Shown: positions 1-7,176 of the stretch, one piece after another
Layout of the letters: each line of letters starts with the position of its first letter
Numbering within the stretch: position 1 is the stretch's first letter
Assembly (NCBI GenBank): GCA_021641225.1
Contig: JAJWXI010000026.1
Coordinates: 1 to 16,280 of the forward strand
Length of the DNA stretch: 16,280 nucleotides
Direction of reading: 5' to 3'
DNA from: Collinsella aerofaciens
Lineage (GTDB): Bacteria > Actinomycetota > Coriobacteriia > Coriobacteriales > Coriobacteriaceae
Translations under genes and position numbers: made by a program
Notes under the pieces: generated by a model
Seen by the model: the letters and a program-made list of their open reading frames with translations, nothing else
Told to the model about the DNA's origin: nothing
The model's database searches: none

Positions 1-94
1 GAACGGACGCGATGGGGCGGTCCTTGAGCAGCACGCTGCCGTAGGTCGAAGAGTAGTTAGCGGTGATGTAACCGATGGCCTTGCGATTGATCAT
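1..94 (-). CDS. glgD: GlgD, glucose-1-phosphate adenylyltransferase regulatory-type subunit (partial, N-terminus only)
   Basis: Only the first 31 codons are in the window; the rest lies beyond the left edge. The peptide begins MINRKAIGYITANYSS and runs to LLKDRPIASV. That fits the start of GlgD, whose N-terminal part has a short strand followed by an RPIASVPF-like segment leading into the nucleotidyltransferase fold. In Firmicutes and Actinobacteria with a two-gene system, GlgD pairs with GlgC in a heteromeric ADP-glucose pyrophosphorylase and usually lacks the full glycine-rich catalytic loop; that loop cannot be checked here. The ATG at 94 lies 4 nt beyond the glgC stop, and the purine-rich end of glgC (complement of 103-110, AAGGGGGA) gives a good ribosome site. 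Position directly after glgC supports the call. Confidence 0.75.
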   Translation of the reverse strand, partial: MINRKAIGYITANYSSTYGSVLLKDRPIASV

Positions 95-98
95 CGGA

Positions 99-1247
99 TC
101 ATTCCCCCTTCCCGATAACGACGTCATTTCCAACGACGGCCGTATCCTTGGTGGTATCGACAGAGCCGAGCTTCACGCCCTCTTCGACCGTGGAGTTCTC
201 GCCCAAAATAGCGCGGCAGATGTGCGCACCGCTCTTAACGTGCGCACCCGGCAGCAGCACGGAGTCCTCGACCACGGCGCGCTCCTCGATGATGACATCG
301 GTCGAAAGGATCGAGTGGCGAGCGGTGCCGTAGATCTTGCAGCCATTGGAGACCAGGCAGTCGTCTAGGCGGCCGTCCGGACCAATGTAGTGCGGCGGAC
401 GCGTGGTGATGTTGGACATGATGGGGAAGTTCTTGTCAAACAGATCGAACTCGGGGTTGTTGCCCAGCAGGTCCATCGAGGTCTCATGGAAGCTGGCGAT
501 GGTGCCGACGTCCTTCCAGAAGCCGTGGAACTCATAGCTGTACAGGCGCTTGTTCTCACCGAGCAGCTTGGGGATGATGTCCTTGCCAAAGTCGTGGCTC
601 GAGCGCTGGTCCAGGGCGTCCTCCTCGAGCGCCTCGATCAGCACGTCGGCCGAGAAGATGTAGATGCCCATGGACGCGAGGTTCGAATCGGGCTTCTCGG
701 GCTTCTCGGTGAACTTGGTGATGCGGCCGTCTTCGGGGTCGGTGGTCAGGATGCCAAAGCGGCTGGCCTCCTCCCACGGTACGGGCATAACGCTCACCGT
801 GAGGTCGGCGTTGTTCTCAATGTGCGTCTTGAGCATCTTGCGGTAGTCCATGCGATACAGGTGATCGCCCGAAAGAATCAGGACGTACTTGGGGTCGTTG
901 GCCTTGATGTAGTCGAGGTTCTGCGTAATGGCGTCGGCCGTGCCCGCATACCAGGCGCCGCCGGTCTGCGTCTCGTACGGCGGCAGGATCGACACGCCGC
1001 CGTCGCGGCTGTCCAGATCCCACGCCTCGCCGGAGCCCACGTAGGCATGCAGCAGGTAGGGACGGTACTGCGTCAGAACGCCCACCGTGTCGATGCCCGA
1101 GTTGGAGCAGTTGGACAGCGAAAAGTCGATAATGCGGAACTTGCCACCAAAGCTAACCGCCGGCTTGGCGATCTTTTGGGTGAGTGCCCCCAATCGGCTG
1201 CCCTGTCCTCCTGCGAGGAGCATCGCGATGCATTCTTTCTTACTCAT
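99..1247 (-). CDS. glgC: GlgC, glucose-1-phosphate adenylyltransferase (ADP-glucose pyrophosphorylase)
   Basis: Makes ADP-glucose from glucose-1-phosphate and ATP, the committed step of glycogen synthesis in the cytoplasm. The 382-residue length is normal for the short bacterial form. The nucleotide loop LLAGGQGSRLGALT is at 10-23, WYAGTADA at 99-106, GDHLYRMDY at 127-135, the sugar-phosphate-site FTEKPEKP at 179-186, HDFGKDIIP at 218-226 and GFWKDVGT at 242-249. The C-terminal part from about 290 has the isoleucine/valine-rich spacing of a left-handed beta helix. The ATG at 1247 is preceded by AAGGAG at good distance. It follows glgP after 104 nt that contain a perfect 9-bp inverted repeat, and precedes glgD by 4 nt, so it belongs to the leftward glycogen operon. 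Confidence 0.96.
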   Translation of the reverse strand: MSKKECIAMLLAGGQGSRLGALTQKIAKPAVSFGGKFRIIDFSLSNCSNSGIDTVGVLTQYRPYLLHAYVGSGEAWDLDSRDGGVSILPPYETQTGGAWYAGTADAITQNLDYIKANDPKYVLILSGDHLYRMDYRKMLKTHIENNADLTVSVMPVPWEEASRFGILTTDPEDGRITKFTEKPEKPDSNLASMGIYIFSADVLIEALEEDALDQRSSHDFGKDIIPKLLGENKRLYSYEFHGFWKDVGTIASFHETSMDLLGNNPEFDLFDKNFPIMSNITTRPPHYIGPDGRLDDCLVSNGCKIYGTARHSILSTDVIIEERAVVEDSVLLPGAHVKSGAHICRAILGENSTVEEGVKLGSVDTTKDTAVVGNDVVIGKGE

Positions 1248-1286
1248 CGATTTCTCCTTCTGTCATCGATGTTCCTAACCCATTAG

Positions 1287-1317
1287 CGACGGGCGCGGCG
1301 CACTGTCACGCCCGTCG
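1287..1317 (-). promoter_or_regulatory. Perfect inverted repeat between glgP and glgC
   Basis: CGACGGGCG (1287-1295) and CGCCCGTCG (1309-1317) are perfect complements separated by 13 nt. In the leftward transcript this makes a 9-bp GC-rich hairpin in the glgP-glgC gap. The bases that follow it in the direction of transcription (GCTAATGGGTTAGG) have no U run, so it is not a standard intrinsic terminator. It may be an mRNA-stability or processing element that adjusts glgC relative to glgP; that role is inference. Confidence 0.55.
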
Positions 1318-1351
1318 AGTAATGCCGTGCGGCAAAGGGAGCTCGCGCGCT

Positions 1352-3778
1352 TTATGCGTGCCAGATCTCGTCGCGATACTCGCGAATGGTGCGGTCGGAC
1401 GAGAACCAGCCACTCGAGGCGGTGTTGAGCAGGGCCTTGCGGTTCCAGGTCTCCTGGTCGCCGTAGCTGCCCGTGAGGTTCTCCCATGCATCAACGTAGC
1501 TGCGGAAGTCGGCCATGACCAGGTCGGGGTCGTTGTTGTTCATGAGCTCGTTGTAGATACTCTCGAAGTTGCCCGAAAGGCCGGCAAAGGTGTTGTCCTT
1601 GAGCTCGTCCATCACGCGGCCTAGACGCTCGCGGTCGCCGTTGAGGGTATCCCACGCAAAGTAGTTGTTGGATGCCCAGAGCTGCTCGACCTCGGGAGCG
1701 GTCAGGCCAAAGATGGCCTCGTTCTCACGGCCGGCCAGGTCGGCGATCTCGATGTTGGCGCCGTCGAGGGTGCCCAGCGTAATGGCGCCGTTCATCATGA
1801 GCTTCATGTTGGACGTGCCCGAGGCCTCCTTGCCGGCCGTGGAGATCTGCTCCGAGATCTCGGCGGCGGGGTAGATGAGCTGGGCGTTGCTCACGCGGAA
1901 GTTGGGGATAAAGCAGACCTTCATGACCTCGTTGACGCGGGCATCGTTGTTGATGACGTCGGCAACGGAGTTAATGAGGCGGATGGTCTCCTTGGCGAAG
2001 GTGTAGCTCGAGGCAGCCTTGCCACTAAAGATGAAGGTCGTCGGCGTCACGTGGAAGTTGGGGTCGGCGATGCGACGGTTGTAGATGTCCATCACCTTCA
2101 TGATGTTCATGAGCTGGCGCTTATAGGCGTGGAAGCGCTTTACCTGGACATCGAAGACGGTGTTGGGGTCAATAACCAGACCGGTCTCGGCCTTAACGTA
2201 GGCGGCCAGACGCTCCTTGTTGGCGCGCTTGGAGGCACCCACGGCCTTCAGGAACTCGGTGTCGTCCTTAAACTCCTTGAGTTTCTCAAGCTCAAAGGCG
2301 TCTTTGAGCCAGCCATCGCCAATGGCCTCGGTCACGAGCTTGGCGTAGGTGGGGTTGGCCTCGGCAAAGAAGCGACGGTGCGAGATGCCGTTGGTCTTGT
2401 TGTTAAACTTCTCGGGCGTCAAGGCATAGAAGTCCTTGAGCACGATGTTCTTGATGATGTCGGAGTGGATCTTGGCCACGCCGTTAACGCTATGGCTGCA
2501 GATCACGGACAGGTTGGCCATGCGAATCTCGCCGTCCCACAGGATGGCGGTCTGGCGCAGACGCTCCTGCCAGCCCTCCTGCGAGGTGTCGAACGACTCG
2601 TGCCAACGACGGCTGATCTCGTCGATGATCTGGTACACGCGGGGGAGGAGCTTAGAGAACGTGCCGATGGGCCACTTCTCCAAGGCCTCGGGCAGGATGG
2701 TGTGGTTGGTGTAGCTCACGACCTGCGTCACGATGTTCCAGGCGTCATCCCACTCAAGCTTCTTCTCGTCGATGAGGATACGCATGAGCTCGGGGCCGCA
2801 CATGGCGGGGTGGGTATCGTTGGTGTGGATGGCCACAAACTGCGGCAGCAGCTCCCAGTTCGCGCCGTGCTCCTTCTCAAAGGTGTCGAGCAGGCTGTAG
2901 ATACCGGCCGAGACAAACAGGTACTCCTGCTTCAGGCGCAGCAGACGGCCGTGCTCGCCGGCGTCGTTGGGGTAGAGGATGGCGCTGATGGCCTCGGCCT
3001 CGGCGCGCTCGGCGTCGGCCAGGGCGTAGTCGCCGCGGTTGAAGGCCTCCAGATCGAAGTGCTCCTCGACCGGCTCAGCAGCCCAGACGCGCAGCTTGTT
3101 GACGGTCTCGCCGGCATAGCCCACCACGGGGATGTCGTAGGGAACGGCCAGGATATCCTGCGTGTCCACCGTGCGGTAGAACGTGCGGCCGTCCTCCTCA
3201 AAGCCCTCAACGCGGCCACCAAACTTGATGGTCACGGCCTTGTCCTGACGACGGACCTCCCAGGGATAGCCGTGGGTGAGCCACTCGTCGGTAGCCTCGA
3301 CCTGGCTGCCATTGACGATCTCCTGCTTAAACAGGCCGTAGCGGTAGCGCATGCCGTTGCCGTAGCCGGCAATGCCCTCGGCTGCCATGGAATCCAGGAA
3401 GCATGCGGCCAGACGGCCCAGGCCACCGTTGCCCAGAGCCGGATCGGGCTCCTGGTTCTCGATGACGGACAGGTCGAAGCCCATGTCGTCGAGCGCCTCG
3501 GCGACCATGTCGCGCACGCCAAAGTTGAGCAGGTAGTTGTCGAGCAGGCGGCCGATCAAAAACTCGATCGAGAAGTAGTACACGCGCTTTTTGCCCTCGG
3601 CGGTCACACGGGCGTCGCTCTTGGTAGCGACGGTGCGCGCCTTCTCGGCCACGAGCTTGGCCAGGGCGTTAAAGCGGTCGAGGTCGCTGGCGGCTTCGAC
3701 GCTCTTACCGCTAATGCTCATGACGGCATCACGATAGAGCTCGGTAAACTCCTGCTTGTTGTCGAAGATCTTATTCAT
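1352..3778 (-). CDS. glgP: GlgP, glycogen/maltodextrin phosphorylase
   Basis: Releases glucose-1-phosphate from the non-reducing ends of alpha-1,4-glucan using phosphate and pyridoxal phosphate; a cytoplasmic GT35 enzyme. At 808 residues it has the usual length. The N-terminal part contains KKRVYYFSIEFLIGRLL and DPALGNGGLGRLAACFLDSMA, a family signature. The C-terminal part has FHAYKRQLMNIMKV and the PLP-site segment EASGTSNMKLMMNGAITLGT; the Schiff-base lysine is Lys659 by position. ATG at 3778 has AAAGGAA upstream, 4 nt from the start. It lies 94 nt after glgB and 104 nt before glgC, all on the same strand. I cannot tell glycogen phosphorylase from maltodextrin phosphorylase by eye, but the operon favours glycogen. 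Confidence 0.96.
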   Translation of the reverse strand: MNKIFDNKQEFTELYRDAVMSISGKSVEAASDLDRFNALAKLVAEKARTVATKSDARVTAEGKKRVYYFSIEFLIGRLLDNYLLNFGVRDMVAEALDDMGFDLSVIENQEPDPALGNGGLGRLAACFLDSMAAEGIAGYGNGMRYRYGLFKQEIVNGSQVEATDEWLTHGYPWEVRRQDKAVTIKFGGRVEGFEEDGRTFYRTVDTQDILAVPYDIPVVGYAGETVNKLRVWAAEPVEEHFDLEAFNRGDYALADAERAEAEAISAILYPNDAGEHGRLLRLKQEYLFVSAGIYSLLDTFEKEHGANWELLPQFVAIHTNDTHPAMCGPELMRILIDEKKLEWDDAWNIVTQVVSYTNHTILPEALEKWPIGTFSKLLPRVYQIIDEISRRWHESFDTSQEGWQERLRQTAILWDGEIRMANLSVICSHSVNGVAKIHSDIIKNIVLKDFYALTPEKFNNKTNGISHRRFFAEANPTYAKLVTEAIGDGWLKDAFELEKLKEFKDDTEFLKAVGASKRANKERLAAYVKAETGLVIDPNTVFDVQVKRFHAYKRQLMNIMKVMDIYNRRIADPNFHVTPTTFIFSGKAASSYTFAKETIRLINSVADVINNDARVNEVMKVCFIPNFRVSNAQLIYPAAEISEQISTAGKEASGTSNMKLMMNGAITLGTLDGANIEIADLAGRENEAIFGLTAPEVEQLWASNNYFAWDTLNGDRERLGRVMDELKDNTFAGLSGNFESIYNELMNNNDPDLVMADFRSYVDAWENLTGSYGDQETWNRKALLNTASSGWFSSDRTIREYRDEIWHA

Positions 3779-3780
3779 AC

Positions 3781-3813
3781 GTTCCTTTCCCCCGGGGATG
3801 TTTCTCCCGGAAC
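3781..3813 (-). promoter_or_regulatory. Possible SD-sequestering hairpin upstream of glgP
   Basis: On the leftward transcript GTTCC (complement of 3809-3813) can pair with GGAAC (complement of 3781-3785), the latter being part of the glgP ribosome-binding site. An alternative inner pairing is CCGGG/CCCGG (3792-3796 with 3806-3810). The stems are short and the two options overlap, so this is a weak candidate for translational control of glgP. Confidence 0.25.
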
Positions 3814-3832
3814 GGTTATGACTTGTATCCTA

Positions 3833-3847
3833 CGCCCCGTCGGGGCG
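3833..3847 (-). promoter_or_regulatory. Short GC-rich hairpin after glgB
   Basis: CGCCCC (3833-3838), loop GTC, GGGGCG (3842-3847): a 6-bp stem 26 nt past the glgB stop. No U run follows on either strand, so it is probably not an efficient intrinsic terminator. Partial attenuation or 3'-end protection of the glgB message is possible. Confidence 0.4.
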
Positions 3848-3872
3848 GGTGATTACAGTGGTAACGGCTTTG

Positions 3873-6146
3873 TTACGCATCTTTGGCGGTCGACTTAACA
3901 GTCGCTGACTTGGCCTTGGTAGTTGCCTTTTTGGCAACCGGCTTCTTAGCCGTAGTGGCCTTGGCAGCGGGCTTCGCAGCAGCCTTCGCCTTGGCCGTCG
4001 TAGCCTTCGCCTTAGCGGGAGCCTTCTTAGCAGCCGCAGGCTTGGGCTTCACCGAAGACGTGCGCTTACGCGTAGCCTTCTTGGGCTCCTCAATCACAGG
4101 CGGCTTATAGCTGCTGGGACCGCGGCGCTTAAGCACCACGCCGGCCAAGCCGGGCACCTTGATCTCGATGGAGTCCATCTGCCCGTTCCAGGGGTAGGGC
4201 TCGCTCGAGCAGGTGTAGGGCTCCTCGCCGGCATAGCCGCTGCCGCCAAACTCGGGACGGTCGGAATCAAAGATGACCTCCCAGTCACCCTCGCGCGGCA
4301 CGCCCACGCGGAAGCTCTCGTAGCTCGCCGGGTCAAAGTTGATCAGGATCACCAGATCGTCGTCCACGTCCTCGCCCTGGCGCACAAAGCTCACGATGGA
4401 CTGCTTGGAGTTGTCCGCATCGATCCAGGTAAAGCCGTCGTCGGTGTAGCCACGCTCGTACAGGGCGGGCTCGGCGGTGTACAGGTGGTTAAGCGCCTTG
4501 ATAAACGCCTGATGATGACGGTGGGTCTCGTACTGCTCGGTCAGGAACCACTGGATGGACTCGTAGTAGCGCCACTCAATAAACTGGCCGATCTCGTTGC
4601 CCATAAAGTTGAGCTTGGCACCGGGGTGCGTCATCTGGTAGAAGGCGAGCGTGCGCAGACCGGCAAACTGACGCCACCAGTCGCCCGGCATACGGCCGAT
4701 CAGCGAGCATTTACCGTGGACGACCTCGTCGTGGCTCAGCGGGCAAATAAAGTTCTCGGTAAAGGCATACATGATGGAGAACGTGAGCAGCCCGTGGTTG
4801 CCGGGGCGCCACGGAAAATCGGTCTGCATGTAGTGTAGGGTGTCGTTCATCCAGCCCATGTCCCACTTGTAGTGGAAGCCCAGGCCGCCGTCCTGCGGCG
4901 GATAGGTCACGAGCGGCCACGCGGTGGACTCCTCGGCCATCATCATCACGTCGGGGTAGTGCGCCTCCACGGCGCAGTTGACCTGGCGGATAAATGCGCT
5001 GGCGTCCAAGTCCTCCTCGGTTCCGTACTTGTTGAACTTCTTTTGACCCGGATCGTCGATGCCAAAGTTGAGGTACAGCATGCTGGACACGCCGTCCATG
5101 CGAATGCCGTCAACATGGAAGTTCTCGAGCCAGTACAGCACGTTGGAGACCAGGAAGGAGCGGACCTCGCCACGGGCGAAGTCAAACTTGTGCGTGCCCC
5201 AGTTGGGGTGAATCTCGTGCTCAAACAGCATATGGCCGTTAAAGGTGGCAAGGCCGTGGGAGTCGGCGCAAAAACCGCCGGGCACCCAGTCCATGATCAC
5301 GCCGATGCCCGCCTCGTGGCACGCATCGATAAAGTGCATGAGCTGCTGAGGGTTGCCGTAGCGCGACGTGGCGGCGTAGTAGCCGGTCGTCTGGTAGCCC
5401 CAGGAGCCGTCGAAAGGATGCTCCATGAGCGGCATGACCTCGATATGCGTGTAGCCCATGTCGCGCACGTAGTCCACGAGCTCAACCGACAGGTCGTCGT
5501 AGGTGTAGAACTCGCCGCGCTGCGCGGGGAAGGGATCCATGGGGCCGGGGTAGTTGCCGTACTCGTCCGGCTCGCCCTGCGGCTCATCGCCGTGGCGCTT
5601 CCACGATCCGATATGCACCTCGTAGATGTTAAGGGGCTGTGACATGTGGTTGTGGCCGGCACGGCGCTTGAGCCATGCGGCGTCGTTCCACTTGTAGCCA
5701 TCGAGGGTCCACAGCACGCTGGCGGTACCCGGAGGGCACTCGGCCTTAAAGGCATACGGATCGGCCTTATAGAGCTTTTCGCCCTCGTTGGTCTCGATAA
5801 GATATTTATAGAGCTGGCCCTGCTCGGCACCAGGAATAAAGCCTTCCCAAATAGCGCTCGTATGCACGGGCACCAGAGGGTTGGCTTCCTCATCCCAGTC
5901 GTTAAATTCGCCAATGACATGCACGCTCTTTACATCGGGCGCCCAAACGCAAAAGCGCCAGCCGCGCGTACGGTTCTGCGTGTCGGGGTGCGCGCCCATC
6001 TTTTCCCAGCTGCGCTCCCACATGCCAATGCCAAACAGATAGACATCGTCCTTAGAGAGCTCCGGCGCGTGCGGGGCGGCTTTACGGGTTGCAGGCTTTT
6101 TAGCCGTTGGCTTTAGCTTTGTATCGCTCACGTTTGATCCCATCAT
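3873..6146 (-). CDS. glgB: GlgB, 1,4-alpha-glucan branching enzyme with Lys/Ala-rich C-terminal tail
   Basis: Cuts alpha-1,4 chains and rejoins them as alpha-1,6 branches in glycogen (GH13 with N-terminal CBM48). Numbering is from the ATG at 6146 (757 residues). A basic N-terminal segment (KLKPTAKKPATRKAAPH) is followed by a CBM48-like domain with FCVWAPDVKSVHVIGEFNDW. The barrel carries WGYQTTGYYAATSRYG, region II GIRMDGVSSMLY (Arg349, nucleophile Asp351), MAEEST (Glu405/406) and SHDEVVHGK (His472, Asp473). Region I reads DWVPGGF, with Gly291 where this family normally has His. From about residue 686 the protein ends in about 70 residues rich in Lys, Ala and Thr, like histone H1. No strong SD precedes ATG 6146 or 6143; a GTG at 6131 and an upstream TTG at 6191 are alternatives. 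First gene of the leftward glycogen operon. Confidence 0.94.
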   Translation of the reverse strand: MMGSNVSDTKLKPTAKKPATRKAAPHAPELSKDDVYLFGIGMWERSWEKMGAHPDTQNRTRGWRFCVWAPDVKSVHVIGEFNDWDEEANPLVPVHTSAIWEGFIPGAEQGQLYKYLIETNEGEKLYKADPYAFKAECPPGTASVLWTLDGYKWNDAAWLKRRAGHNHMSQPLNIYEVHIGSWKRHGDEPQGEPDEYGNYPGPMDPFPAQRGEFYTYDDLSVELVDYVRDMGYTHIEVMPLMEHPFDGSWGYQTTGYYAATSRYGNPQQLMHFIDACHEAGIGVIMDWVPGGFCADSHGLATFNGHMLFEHEIHPNWGTHKFDFARGEVRSFLVSNVLYWLENFHVDGIRMDGVSSMLYLNFGIDDPGQKKFNKYGTEEDLDASAFIRQVNCAVEAHYPDVMMMAEESTAWPLVTYPPQDGGLGFHYKWDMGWMNDTLHYMQTDFPWRPGNHGLLTFSIMYAFTENFICPLSHDEVVHGKCSLIGRMPGDWWRQFAGLRTLAFYQMTHPGAKLNFMGNEIGQFIEWRYYESIQWFLTEQYETHRHHQAFIKALNHLYTAEPALYERGYTDDGFTWIDADNSKQSIVSFVRQGEDVDDDLVILINFDPASYESFRVGVPREGDWEVIFDSDRPEFGGSGYAGEEPYTCSSEPYPWNGQMDSIEIKVPGLAGVVLKRRGPSSYKPPVIEEPKKATRKRTSSVKPKPAAAKKAPAKAKATTAKAKAAAKPAAKATTAKKPVAKKATTKAKSATVKSTAKDA

Positions 6147-6231
6147 GACGCGGCAGCGTGTTGCCTTGGTGACTAGATGCGAAAGGTCCAAGGCTGCACG
6201 AATCGAAGGGACGGCGATAGTTCTATGATTC

Positions 6232-6257
6232 GTTCCACCTCGCGTGCTCGGTGGAAC
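6232..6257 (-). promoter_or_regulatory. Perfect 8-bp inverted repeat in glgB leader
   Basis: GTTCCACC (6232-6239) and GGTGGAAC (6250-6257) flank a 10-nt spacer. It lies about 85 nt upstream of the glgB start. A weak extended -10-like element for leftward transcription (TGTTATCGT, complement of 6272-6280) lies just upstream of it, so the dyad would sit near the 5' end of the glgB mRNA. It could be an RNA hairpin or a protein-binding dyad; the sequence alone does not decide. Confidence 0.45.
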
Positions 6258-6349
6258 TTTCGGCAGAAACTACGATAACACCTGTACGTTACTTTTATGA
6301 AGGAAAGTGGTTTTAGGGCGGCGTTTAATCGGTAAGCGCCATGTTTAGA

Positions 6350-6370
6350 CCACTGGCAGAATTGCAGTGG
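6350..6370. repeat. Short inverted repeat CCACTG/CAGTGG
   Basis: CCACTG (6350-6355) and CAGTGG (6365-6370) with 9 nt between. The right arm overlaps the first TGGTAAAACT half-site, so this may be part of the same control region between glgB and the HAD gene. It is short enough to be chance. Confidence 0.3.
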
Positions 6371-6393
6371 TAAAACTCTTGACAGTTTTACCA
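6368..6393. promoter_or_regulatory. Perfect 10-bp operator-like dyad overlapping a TTGACA box
   Basis: TGGTAAAACT (6368-6377) and AGTTTTACCA (6384-6393) are perfect reverse complements around the 6-nt spacer CTTGAC. A consensus -35 hexamer TTGACA (6379-6384) sits at the centre, although no convincing -10 follows at 16-18 nt. The half-site resembles those of LacI/GalR-family sugar regulators, which is fitting beside a glycogen operon. Operator function is inferred. Confidence 0.6.
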
Positions 6394-6424
6394 ATTAGGG
6401 TTTCAAGATTGTTAGTCTGACGTT

Positions 6425-6455
6425 TGGTAAAACGTTTTTAGCAGGATGTTTACCA
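6425..6455. promoter_or_regulatory. Second LacI-type operator-like site
   Basis: TGGTAAAACGTTTTTAGCA (6425-6443) has the central ACGT and flanking A/T runs typical of LacI/GalR-family operators. A further TGTTTACCA half-site is at 6447-6455, so TGGTAAA (6425-6431) and TTTACCA (6449-6455) also form an inverted pair. The half-sites recur within 90 bp of the first dyad, which makes chance less likely. The site lies just upstream of the HAD gene ribosome site and could serve either divergent unit. Confidence 0.55.
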
Positions 6456-6477
6456 TTTGACATCGAAAGGTTCGTTT

Positions 6478-7167
6478 ATGTCCCAGACCGCCGCCCCCAA
6501 CGTTGCTTTTATTTTCGATTGCGACGGCACACTGGTTAATAGCACCCCCGTTTGGGCCTATGCCCAGCCCGAGTTATTGCACCGCCACGGAGTTGACGTG
6601 ACGGTCGACGATTTTGCCCAGTTTGAGCATCTTTCGCTGGAGGACGAGTGCCAGGCCTACCACGACACGTGGGGCATTAGCGAGAATGGCGAGGAGCTGT
6701 ATCGCGAGCTGAGCGACATTCTGATCGATGGGTACTCCAAGGTGCCGCCGCGCGAGGGGCTCCTGGCATTTTTGGAGCAGGCGAAGGCGGCGGACATTGC
6801 TATGTGCGTTGCCACGTCCACGCCGGCCGAGCTGGTACAGTCCGCGCTCGCTGGTGCCGGGCTCGACGCTTACATGGAGTTTGTGACCACCACGGGTGAG
6901 GCGGGGCGTTCCAAGCAATTCCCCGATGTGTATGAGCTGGCGCTGCGCCGCCTGGAGGAGCGCCATGGGCATAAGTTTGAGTGCGCTTGGGTGTTTGAGG
7001 ACGCCGTCTTTGGCCTAAAGAGCTCTGGGGTCGCCGGCTTTAAGCGTGTAGGCATTTATGACCCGCACGGCCGCATGGAGCGCGACGATGTGCGCGCCAA
7101 CTGCGATATCTTTATCGACAGCTATGAGGACCTGGATCTGGCCCGCGTGCTTGCGTTTGAGGGATAG
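6478..7167 (+). CDS. HAD-superfamily hydrolase (phosphatase / beta-phosphoglucomutase-like)
   Basis: A 229-residue haloacid-dehalogenase-type enzyme. Motif I is FDCDGTLVNS near residues 13-22 (Asp14 nucleophile, Asp16 acid/base), motif II is in CVATSTPAE, the motif III lysine is in GRSKQFPDVY, and motif IV is VFEDAVFGLKSSGVAG. The helical cap follows motif I, as in subfamily I (PGMB-like) members. The substrate cannot be named; sugar phosphates are common in this group. I chose ATG 6478 because GAAAGG (6465-6470) lies 7 nt upstream; an in-frame TTG at 6457 has no such site. It is followed 9 nt later by thiamine pyrophosphokinase, so the two form a small operon, divergent from glgB. Confidence 0.88.
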   Translation: MSQTAAPNVAFIFDCDGTLVNSTPVWAYAQPELLHRHGVDVTVDDFAQFEHLSLEDECQAYHDTWGISENGEELYRELSDILIDGYSKVPPREGLLAFLEQAKAADIAMCVATSTPAELVQSALAGAGLDAYMEFVTTTGEAGRSKQFPDVYELALRRLEERHGHKFECAWVFEDAVFGLKSSGVAGFKRVGIYDPHGRMERDDVRANCDIFIDSYEDLDLARVLAFEG

Positions 7168-7176
7168 GCGAGGGCT

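Noticed and set aside
390..1286. 298-codon plus-strand open frame opposite glgC
   Set aside because: Shadow of glgC caused by codon bias; no recognisable domain.
2051..3898. 615-codon plus-strand open frame opposite glgP
   Set aside because: It is the antisense shadow of the strongly GC-biased glgP frame. The translation is a low-complexity V/L/G/H/D-rich string with no known domain, and glgP itself is unmistakable.
6173..6394. 73-codon minus-strand ORF in the glgB upstream region
   Set aside because: No ribosome site, no recognisable features; it overlaps operator-like dyads and the presumed glgB promoter.
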